Positions 16,084-22,623 of a DNA stretch of 23,949 nt are shown one piece after another. Each line of letters starts with the position of its first letter. The stretch's first letter is position 1. Position numbers and translations under genes: made by a program. The notes under the pieces were generated by a model. It searched no databases. It saw only the letters and a list, made by a program, of their open reading frames with translations, and was not told where the DNA came from. Source of the DNA: a virus. The stretch is from the IMG/VR virus record IMGVR_UViG_3300046010_012789, positions 1 through 23,949 of that record; one strand, written 5' to 3'.

Positions 16084-16634
16084 ATTCTTACACTATTTAA
16101 AATAACTAAACTTATTGTGGGGGGTGTAATAATTAAACTATCAAATTTATTAACAGTATTCCCATAAACATATGAACTAGTAACAGCAGATCCAGATGCT
16201 TGATATTTTATAGTAATTGAACCTGAGGGGTTTGATTCGGAACTTGATATATAAAATGAATATGGGGCATTAAATACATATGGGGTGTTAGTTTCAAAAT
16301 TTAATCCAATAACAAATGGAGAATATATTGGGGAATTAGTATAAATAGAACCTGTTACGATTAAACTCCCAGATATAATAGCAGAACCAGTGTATGGAAA
16401 TACCACTCCACCACCACCACCACCTTCAATATATGATGCTGTTAATGCATATGAAGCACTAGTGGCAAAAGAAGCACTTTCTCCTACAGTTACAATGTTT
16501 TCATTACTTCCTGATTGATGTAGGAATAATTTTCCATCATATACGTTAATAGCTAATTCACCTATTTCAAGTGAAGATGTTGTGGGGATACTTCCAGATG
16601 CTAAACTTCGTTTATGTAATATTTTATCTGCCAT
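16080..16634 (-). CDS. Tail fibre / adhesin protein with virion-anchor N-terminus
   Basis: 184 residues. The N-terminus KILHKRSLASGSIPTTSSLE and then IGELAINVYDGKLFLHQSGS is the common anchor of phage fibres, in which a short beta-structure binds the virion (Mtd-type N-terminus). Residues about 50-75 carry the local fibre repeat (ASFATSASYALTASYIEG), followed by a glycine run and FPYTGSAIISGSLIVTGSIY, also present in the giant fibre. The C-terminal about 85 residues form a beta-rich domain of unknown type. The gene overlaps the DUF1566 gene by 4 nt, and the pair may form one fibre with a separate tip. A promoter-like element lies 6 nt from its ATG. Confidence 0.75.
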   Translation of the reverse strand: MADKILHKRSLASGSIPTTSSLEIGELAINVYDGKLFLHQSGSNENIVTVGESASFATSASYALTASYIEGGGGGGVVFPYTGSAIISGSLIVTGSIYTNSPIYSPFVIGLNFETNTPYVFNAPYSFYISSSESNPSGSITIKYQASGSAVTSSYVYGNTVNKFDSLIITPPTISLVILNSVRI

Positions 16635-16640
16635 TTCTGT

Positions 16641-16651
16641 TTATAAATATG
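16641..16651 (-). promoter_or_regulatory. Late-promoter-like A/T element
   Basis: The sense strand reads CATATTTATAAACAGAAATG, ending in the ATG of the 184-residue fibre gene; 6 nt spacing. Confidence 0.5.
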
Positions 16652-17233
16652 TTAATATGTTCCTCCATCAACTGATCCGGATGTATTTTTCCAAACATTT
16701 TGTGTTGCATCCCATCGAATTGAATCTCCATGTTCAACGTTTTCTAGTTTCATATCATGAATTTCACCTAATTCAAACCCCAATTCAATGTTTACACTAA
16801 GCATCCCAACATTACCTGAGTTAATTACTGTACCTAAATACACTTCTGGTAGAGGTGCTGTAGGTCGAGTTGTAGTAAATGAACCAGATGAATGTAAATA
16901 AATTTCTGCACCATTTGTAAATCCAGTTAAATCTACATTTCTAAGTATACCAGCTGTTACTATATACCCTTCTGTATTATTTGGGATTGAATGAGCGCAT
17001 AAACCTAATGTTCCCTCTGAAGTTGCATATGTTGTGTAATCTGCAACAGCAACTGTAGGGAATGTACTAGATCCATTAAATCGTACAACTGTACCAGGTG
17101 TTAAGGTATTACCAGTAGTGTTTTTTATACGGTAAACCATTTGATTGCTAAACTCAATGAAAAATTCGGGGATATCGGTCCGAATCATCATGGTTTTAGT
17201 ATCTTCAGTCCAGTGTATAGTTCTAGTAGACAT
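16652..17233 (-). CDS. Fibre-cluster beta-rich protein ending in DGGTY
   Basis: 193 residues. After an N-terminal strand region (MSTRTIHWTEDTKTMMIRTD) comes NTTGNTLTPGTVVRFNGSST, and later TEGYIVTAGILRNVDLTGF, GAEIYLHSSGSFTTTRP and EVYLGTVINSGNVGMLSVNI, a beta-barrel-like series seen in phage decoration and fibre proteins. The helix-poor C-terminal part, ELGEIHDMKLENVEHGDSIR, ends in SVDGGTY, nearly the same last residues as the 84-residue protein upstream (YIDGGFY). It has no TASY repeats itself. Position inside the fibre cluster suggests a head, neck or tail fibre component. The exact role is unknown. Confidence 0.6.
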   Translation of the reverse strand: MSTRTIHWTEDTKTMMIRTDIPEFFIEFSNQMVYRIKNTTGNTLTPGTVVRFNGSSTFPTVAVADYTTYATSEGTLGLCAHSIPNNTEGYIVTAGILRNVDLTGFTNGAEIYLHSSGSFTTTRPTAPLPEVYLGTVINSGNVGMLSVNIELGFELGEIHDMKLENVEHGDSIRWDATQNVWKNTSGSVDGGTY

Positions 17234-17244
17234 GTTTTAATTTG

Positions 17245-17255
17245 TAATAAATATT
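17245..17255 (-). promoter_or_regulatory. Variant late-promoter-like A/T element
   Basis: The sense strand reads AATATTTATTACAAATT, 11 nt before the ATG at 17233 and overlapping the stop of the 84-residue gene. It keeps AATATTTAT but has T in place of A after it. Confidence 0.4.
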
Positions 17256-17508
17256 AATAAAATCCACCATCAATATATGATGCTGTTTGAGAAAATGATG
17301 ATGTTAAAGCATATGAAGCGCTTACTGCTTGTAAAACATATGATGCTGTTTGAGCTGTTTGAACATATGAAGCTGTTAAAGAATTTAAAGCCCAAGATGA
17401 AGTTCCATTTAAACTACCTGTTATACCATTGGTTACAATTAATGAACCTGTTATGGTGGAATTTTTTTGTGATATTAAGCCATTTTTGACTACAAATTCA
17501 TTTGCCAT
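17254..17508 (-). CDS. Short fibre protein made of TASYV repeats
   Basis: 84 residues. The N-terminus MANEFVVKNGLISQKNSTIT and GSLIVTNGITGSLNGTSSWA is a usual fibre entry; residues 45-78 are 9-residue repeats (LTASYVQTAQTASYVLQA ... FSQTASY), and it ends in IDGGFY. The repeat part is clearly related to the giant fibre near 18790-18960 (ALTASYVTTAQTASYVLNA). It is therefore either a short fibre segment or an adaptor that trimerises with a longer fibre. The stop at 17254 overlaps the element that precedes the next gene. The start has a 34-nt leader after a promoter-like element. Confidence 0.65.
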   Translation of the reverse strand: MANEFVVKNGLISQKNSTITGSLIVTNGITGSLNGTSSWALNSLTASYVQTAQTASYVLQAVSASYALTSSFSQTASYIDGGFY

Positions 17509-17542
17509 GTTTTACTAGTTTTCCCTATCCAACTAAATATGA

Positions 17543-17553
17543 TTATAAATATG
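17543..17553 (-). promoter_or_regulatory. Late-promoter-like A/T element
   Basis: The sense strand reads CATATTTATAATCATATTT, 34 nt before the ATG at 17508, the longest leader in the set. Confidence 0.5.
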
Positions 17554-17554
17554 T

Positions 17555-18238
17555 TTAAATATAAGTTATTAACATTTTTACAGTCCAACCAGATGACGCA
17601 GCTACAGCATTTATTTGAATTTGTCCTGTTACTATTAAAGATTGAAATGTTATATCTTCTGTATTTCCTATATCATTTGTTGAGTTATCATAATATTCTA
17701 CTGAATTACCATTCCATACAGTTATAAATTCACCTGCTCTTGCGTTTGTTCCGTTATGTAAAGTATATTTTCCATGAGCAGAAGTATATGAACCCGTTGC
17801 TTGTTGGAATAAATTATTTGATCCTACAATTGTTGAATTAATTGTAGATGAATCAGTTAATGTTCCATTTAATGCTAGTGTTCCTCCATTTCCTATTGTA
17901 AAACTATTTGCAAAAGATGCTGTTTGAGCAGTAATAGTATTGCTAGCCCAACTAGCAGTACCATGTAAACTACCTGTAATAGCACTTGCATTTAAAGATC
18001 CAGTTACTGTTAATCCACTTCCACTAACTAGTAATGATCCTGAAATTACTGCATCACCAGTATATGGGAATCCAGCTCCACCGCCTCCAATTGCTGTGGA
18101 TGCTGTTGTAAATAATTCTCCATTTGTTCCAAACATTACAACATTAGTTACAGCAGTAGATGATGTTACTAGAGTTGGGAAAAATACTGATCCCGATACT
18201 GTAAATGATCCTGTTATTATGGGTTGAAATATTCTCAT
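17555..18238 (-). CDS. Tail fibre protein
   Basis: 227 residues of beta-type fibre sequence: MRIFQPIITGSFTVSGSVFF, a Gly-rich turn (TAIGGGGAGFPYTGDAVISG), SLLVSGSGLTVTGSLNASAI, LHGTASWASNTITAQTASFA, and a C-terminal about 95 residues (from FTIGNGGTLALNG to VKMLITYI) that looks like a folded head domain (TSAHGKYTLHNGTNARAGEF). The first part repeats the FPYTGxAxISGSL module of the giant fibre and of the 184-residue protein. The ATG lies 1 nt after the giant fibre's stop; the end of that gene supplies an AGGA about 5 nt before the start, so translation is probably coupled. Likely a fibre partner or tip of the giant fibre. Confidence 0.7.
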   Translation of the reverse strand: MRIFQPIITGSFTVSGSVFFPTLVTSSTAVTNVVMFGTNGELFTTASTAIGGGGAGFPYTGDAVISGSLLVSGSGLTVTGSLNASAITGSLHGTASWASNTITAQTASFANSFTIGNGGTLALNGTLTDSSTINSTIVGSNNLFQQATGSYTSAHGKYTLHNGTNARAGEFITVWNGNSVEYYDNSTNDIGNTEDITFQSLIVTGQIQINAVAASSGWTVKMLITYI

Positions 18239-18239
18239 C

Positions 18240-21200
18240 TTATCCTACTTGTGTTACTGTTATAATTACTGATGGGGTTGATGGGAGATTACCTGTTGCT
18301 GTAAATGCTGCGAGTTGCATGGTAGTATCGGAAGATTGCCAAACTATTTCATAGTAGTCATTAATATTAAAGGTATCTACATAATTCCAAGCAGCTATTA
18401 TTTTACCATTTCCTCCTGCAGCTTTAGCTATATCTATATTACTATTTGATCTAGGTACATTAGTTCCATTTTTCTTAAACCAAATATATGCTGTTTCTGT
18501 ACCATTACTGGTTTTTTCAAGTTGCGCTGAGAATTGTATATTGTATACTCCAGCATGGGCAAATGTAATTCTACTACCACTAACAAAACTAACTCCATTT
18601 GAATGTTCAGTTGTATCTAATTGCATTGAACGCGATACGTTAGCTACAGGATTTGTTTGGGATCCTGTACTACAAAAAACTCCATACCATCCAAATCCAT
18701 CTAAAAATGATGATGTGTTAGCTGATGTTAATATTGGGAGCCCATTTATATAACCACTTCCTGTTATTTGGAGTGAGCCTGTTATTATTACATTTTGAGT
18801 AAGTGGGTTGACATATGATGCTGTTTGTGCATTTTTAACATAAGATGCTGTTGTAGCATATGAAGCGCTAATTGCATTTAAAACATAACTTGCTGTTTGA
18901 GCTGTTGTAACATACGATGCTGTTAAAGCATTTTCAGCCCAACTTGCGGTACCAAAAAATCTACTACTTGATGGGATTGTTATACCAGTTGTATCTATTG
19001 TAGTAACTAAACTTCTACTAATAGCGCCATTAGCGTAAGTATAAAAAGCTGCTCTACTACCATAACTAGATGTTGAGTAATTTTCTGTTGCTTGAAACTC
19101 TAAAGATGTTGGAACAGCATCTATTACGGGGAAGTAACTACTTGTCGCATAACCTAACCCAGCGAATCTAACTAATACATCTCCTGATAATGTTGGGGTT
19201 GGATTATCTGATGCTCCTCTAGCATGTCTACCTACAAAGATAGTACCTATATTTGATCCAAAACCATCAACGGTTACTCGTGCAGCTTGATTATCATTAC
19301 TTGTAACATGAATCATACCCCCTGGGTTAATTACTGGTTGGTAGGTTCCATTATTACTTCCTATTATGCTTAACCCCCCAATATCGTTAGCAGGTATATT
19401 AGGTATTCTTATTACTGTTCTTGCTGTGGAAGATACTTCAAATGGAACAAACGATCCGGATTTTAATTGAAAACCTGCTCCTGCAAAAGTAACGTTTCCA
19501 TTTGCGTTTGATATTACTGCTGGGATACCGCCGGGAATATCTGATTGTATGCTGATTGATCCGGATTGAACGTATATTGATCTCCATGGGTTGGTTAAAG
19601 ATCCTAGATCAAACGAACTAGATATCTGTGGGATAACATCTCCAGCTATTTGTATACTACCTGTCAATGTAGTAGTACCTATTAAGGTATTATTTCCTGT
19701 TTGAGTAGTTGAACCAGTTATATTAAGGGAACCGGTCATTATAGTAGTCCCCTGTATTGTGCTAGACCCACTTATACTAATACTACCACTTAGTGTTGTA
19801 TTACCAATTAATGTATTATTTCCTGTTTGAGTTGTAGATCCTGTTATATTTAGACTTCCTGTTAAAGTTGTAGATCCAATTAACGTATTAGAACCTGTTG
19901 TAAATAAACTACCTGTTATTGTTTGGTTACCTTTAAATATATTTGAACCTGTTGTGGCAAGTGAAGCACTTTTAGCTACAAATACAGGATCTGTTTCAGC
20001 AAAATATGATGCTGTATCTGCATATGTTGAAAATAAAGCATATGAAGAAGATAAAGATGTTCCTGTTGTCCCCCCAGTTGATCCAATAGCAAATCCACTT
20101 TCTTGTGTTGGAAAAGTTATTATAGCACTTGCCGTATCTACAAGTTGTATATTTTCTGGGATGATTTGATTGTAATTTGAATCAAATACAGTTATGATAG
20201 GTGTTCTAGTACTTAAATTGTGATTAAAAGTATATGATGTTGTATTTGTAAATGATCCTGTTACAAGTGAACCTGAAATAATTGTTACACCACCACCACC
20301 TGATGCTATCACTGTTACTGCTCCTTGACCACCTGCTGGGATTAATGTAATACCCGATCCTGCTATTAATTGAGTCACACCACCATTTCCTGCAGTTGCT
20401 GCATAATCAGCTGTTAATGCATTATCTGCATGTGATGCTGATGTTACGTTGTTAACTGTAACTGTACTTAAAGTACCACCTGCACTATTTAATAATCTTA
20501 CTTGATTATTTGATGGTTGTGATAAACTAGCTCCTAATGTTGTTGAATAAGATGATGTTTGAGAAGTTGTAGCTGAAGTAGCATTACCTTGTAAAGATCC
20601 TGTAAATGAAAAAGCTTTAACACTTCCACTTACATCTAATGAACCTGACATCAAATGTTGGTTATTAGGATTTAATTCAAGTTTATTATGTATATCAACA
20701 TCACTACCACCTGCAAATATTTGTACTGGAAAATTTGATATATTTCCTATATGTAAATGGTTACCGGTAGAGTATAAATAAGCATCATTAACTCCTCCAA
20801 CAAATCCGGCATCATAGTTTTCACTATTGATACCCATATCAATATAATTGGTAGTTTCATTACCATTATTTGCTGTGGCAACTATATCGGATGATGCATC
20901 TGTACCTTGATTTGTATTTTGAATATTTAATTGTAAATAATTATCTAAATTACCTTTACCTGATATTACATTAATTGATGTTGGATGTGGTTGCCAAACA
21001 TATAATGCTTCTGGGTTAGCAGTTGTATTGTTATCTTGGTTTATTATTATACTAGTTGATCCTGATTGGAATATTGAACTAGTTGCAAGGGTTGTATCTG
21101 TAATAAAATATGGTACGTGTGTTGCTTTACCACCTAGTATATTTGAGGCAGTTTGAGCAAACTCAACGTAAGAGGCTGTTTGAGCATTTTCAACATATGA

Positions 21201-22457
21201 AGCAGTTAACGCGTATGAAGAAGTTCCTTCTAATGAACCTGTAAATACACCATTTTCCCAATCTATTGAAACTGTAGTTCCGTCTGATTTAAGAAGTTGT
21301 CGATTATTCCAATCTATAGATAATGCTGCTGATGGGGAATATAAATATCTATTTTCTGCATCAATTGAGTTAGCACCAGTTGTATCCCATATATTAACAC
21401 CTGTAGTAGTAGCTTCTAATAAAGAAGTATTTGCTGTTGGATTTTCTACTATGAATGAATCTGTTGTTAAATAAACTTGTGATCCAGTTACATTTAACGA
21501 ACCCGTAATACTTAATGAACCTGTTATTTCAGCACTTCCGGTATATGGAAAGGGTGAAATATATCCTTCTAGATAAGATGCTGTTAATGCATATGAGGCG
21601 CTTGTAACAGTTCCATCTATATTTGAAGCACTTACATATGAAGCAGTTTGAGCAAATTCAACGTAAGAGGCCGTTTGAGCATTTTGAACATATGAAGCTG
21701 TTGAAGCGTATGAAGCAGTTCCTGCAAATTGACTGGTAGTTGAACCTGTATAATTGTTAAATGAAGATGTAAGGACTACTCCACTATTTATTATGGTTGC
21801 TACATCTTGATAATTAGCATATGTAGTTAAACCATTAGCAGTAGTTGTTAATATATAAGAACCAGTATCATATCCTATACTACTACTAAACCAATCAATT
21901 TGGTCTGGGTAAAATGTTCCTGATTGGTGTAGGGTACCTGAGATGGTTTGATCGCCATTAAATATATTTGAACCAGTAGTTGCAAATGAACCTGATTTTG
22001 CTGTAAATATTGGGTCTGTTTCTTGGTAATATGAGGCAGTTTGAGCATTCTCTACATATGAGGCAGTTTGAGCATTCTCTACATAAGATGCAGTTTGAGC
22101 AAGTTCAACGTAGCTAGCAGTTTGAGATAAAACTACATATGAAGCTGTTGAAGCGTATGAAGCGCTTTCAGCAATACTAGCTGTTTCAGCATATGATGAT
22201 GACGTTTCATAATTTATCTCATATGAAGCACTTACAGCATATGAAGCACTTACAGCATATGAAGAAGTTCCTGCAAATTGGCTAGTGTTTGAACCTGTAT
22301 AATAGTTAAATGAGGAGGTTGTTACTAGAGAACTTGTATCAAATGATTGGGTTGGTAAATTTGTCAGACCACTCCCATCTCCATAAAATGAGCCACTAAA
22401 GGAGCCTGATATACTATAGGATCCTGATCGTAACTGTTCTGGTTTGATTAGAGCCAT
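18240..22457 (-). CDS. Giant repeat-rich tail fibre with C1q-like C-terminal domain
   Basis: 1405 residues, the longest gene here. The N-terminus MALIKPEQLRSGSYSISGSF and FYGDGSGLTNLP is a typical fibre entry. Blocks of 9-residue TASYVENAQ-type repeats occur at about 100-145, 245-275, 415-440 and 1160-1215, separated by ITGSL/TTGSN beta modules. A module of ETDPxFxAKS followed by ATTGSNIF occurs twice (about residues 146-170 and 824-850). The last 150 residues (1256-1405) form a C1q/TNF-like jelly-roll, with RITFAHAGVYNIQFSAQLEK, AYIWFKKNGTNVP and AWNYVDTFNINDYYEIVW; such domains are receptor-binding tips. No intramolecular chaperone motif was recognised. It starts 1 nt after the 48-residue gene and is followed by a coupled fibre gene. 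Role: host recognition, by inference from domain order. Confidence 0.88.
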   Translation of the reverse strand: MALIKPEQLRSGSYSISGSFSGSFYGDGSGLTNLPTQSFDTSSLVTTSSFNYYTGSNTSQFAGTSSYAVSASYAVSASYEINYETSSSYAETASIAESASYASTASYVVLSQTASYVELAQTASYVENAQTASYVENAQTASYYQETDPIFTAKSGSFATTGSNIFNGDQTISGTLHQSGTFYPDQIDWFSSSIGYDTGSYILTTTANGLTTYANYQDVATIINSGVVLTSSFNNYTGSTTSQFAGTASYASTASYVQNAQTASYVEFAQTASYVSASNIDGTVTSASYALTASYLEGYISPFPYTGSAEITGSLSITGSLNVTGSQVYLTTDSFIVENPTANTSLLEATTTGVNIWDTTGANSIDAENRYLYSPSAALSIDWNNRQLLKSDGTTVSIDWENGVFTGSLEGTSSYALTASYVENAQTASYVEFAQTASNILGGKATHVPYFITDTTLATSSIFQSGSTSIIINQDNNTTANPEALYVWQPHPTSINVISGKGNLDNYLQLNIQNTNQGTDASSDIVATANNGNETTNYIDMGINSENYDAGFVGGVNDAYLYSTGNHLHIGNISNFPVQIFAGGSDVDIHNKLELNPNNQHLMSGSLDVSGSVKAFSFTGSLQGNATSATTSQTSSYSTTLGASLSQPSNNQVRLLNSAGGTLSTVTVNNVTSASHADNALTADYAATAGNGGVTQLIAGSGITLIPAGGQGAVTVIASGGGGVTIISGSLVTGSFTNTTSYTFNHNLSTRTPIITVFDSNYNQIIPENIQLVDTASAIITFPTQESGFAIGSTGGTTGTSLSSSYALFSTYADTASYFAETDPVFVAKSASLATTGSNIFKGNQTITGSLFTTGSNTLIGSTTLTGSLNITGSTTQTGNNTLIGNTTLSGSISISGSSTIQGTTIMTGSLNITGSTTQTGNNTLIGTTTLTGSIQIAGDVIPQISSSFDLGSLTNPWRSIYVQSGSISIQSDIPGGIPAVISNANGNVTFAGAGFQLKSGSFVPFEVSSTARTVIRIPNIPANDIGGLSIIGSNNGTYQPVINPGGMIHVTSNDNQAARVTVDGFGSNIGTIFVGRHARGASDNPTPTLSGDVLVRFAGLGYATSSYFPVIDAVPTSLEFQATENYSTSSYGSRAAFYTYANGAISRSLVTTIDTTGITIPSSSRFFGTASWAENALTASYVTTAQTASYVLNAISASYATTASYVKNAQTASYVNPLTQNVIITGSLQITGSGYINGLPILTSANTSSFLDGFGWYGVFCSTGSQTNPVANVSRSMQLDTTEHSNGVSFVSGSRITFAHAGVYNIQFSAQLEKTSNGTETAYIWFKKNGTNVPRSNSNIDIAKAAGGNGKIIAAWNYVDTFNINDYYEIVWQSSDTTMQLAAFTATGNLPSTPSVIITVTQVG
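19640..19930 (-). repeat. TTGSNTLIG/TQTGNNTLIG repeat block in the giant fibre
   Basis: Coding repeats: SLNITGSTTQTGNNTLIG occurs twice, separated by a related ISGSSTIQG module, and SLFTTGSNTLIG lies just before. Units are similar rather than identical at DNA level. The stretch is best read as stacked beta-repeat modules of a trimeric fibre shaft. Confidence 0.7.
22029..22136 (-). repeat. Four 27-bp tandem coding repeats, two identical
   Basis: Units at 22029-22055, 22056-22082, 22083-22109 and 22110-22136. The first two are identical over 27 bases; the others diverge. The period of 27 bp is 9 codons and encodes TASYVENAQ-type units, so the reading frame is kept. Exact identity of two units points to a recent duplication. 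Confidence 0.85.
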
Positions 22458-22458
22458 C

Positions 22459-22605
22459 TTATCTTCCTTGCGCTACGTATGTTTTAGCGTAATTTTTGCT
22501 TGTTTTGTTTTTGCTTGTTTTGCTTTTTGCATGTACTCCAGGGCGTTTAACCTTTGGTTTTTTGTTAAATAATGAAGTTGACGATGTTTTAACTTTAGCT
22601 GCCAT
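22459..22605 (-). CDS. 48-residue highly basic protein
   Basis: A short ORF: ATG at 22605, TAA at 22459-22461, 49 codons including stop. The product begins MAAKVKTSSTSLFNKKPKVK, continues RPGVHAKSKTSKNKTSKN and ends YAKTYVAQGR. About one third of residues are Lys or Arg and there are no acidic residues, so it should bind nucleic acid or an acidic partner. Support for it being real: a promoter-like element 4 nt before the ATG, a 1-nt gap to the giant fibre gene, and an SD-like AAGGAAG at its end that would serve that downstream start. Related Lys-rich small proteins seem familiar to me from other phage structural regions, but I cannot name the family. Role unknown. Confidence 0.72.
   Translation of the reverse strand: MAAKVKTSSTSLFNKKPKVKRPGVHAKSKTSKNKTSKNYAKTYVAQGR
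22496..22525 (-). repeat. Two 15-bp tandem repeats in the basic-protein gene
   Basis: Units 22496-22510 and 22511-22525 differ at one base and encode KTSKN-type repeats. Low-complexity Lys-rich coding DNA. Confidence 0.7.
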
Positions 22606-22609
22606 TTTA

Positions 22610-22620
22610 TTATAAATATT
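22610..22620 (-). promoter_or_regulatory. Late-promoter-like A/T element, very close to ATG
   Basis: The sense strand reads AATATTTATAATAAAATG, ending in the ATG of the 48-residue gene (4 nt spacing). This 18-base string is identical to the one before the endonuclease gene at 12120. Confidence 0.5.
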
Positions 22621-22623
22621 AAA

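Noticed and set aside
17940-18227. 95-residue Pro/Val-rich plus-strand ORF
   Set aside because: Antisense to a fibre gene; the Pro/Val bias is what complementing Gly/Thr/Ser repeat codons yields.
20773-21347. TATAAATA strings at 20773-20780 and 21340-21347
   Set aside because: They lie inside the giant fibre coding sequence with no start nearby and are explained by codons for Leu, Tyr and neighbours.
22029-22136. Regular short repeats that could suggest a CRISPR array
   Set aside because: Units are contiguous without spacers, have a 9-codon period and encode TASYV repeats in frame.
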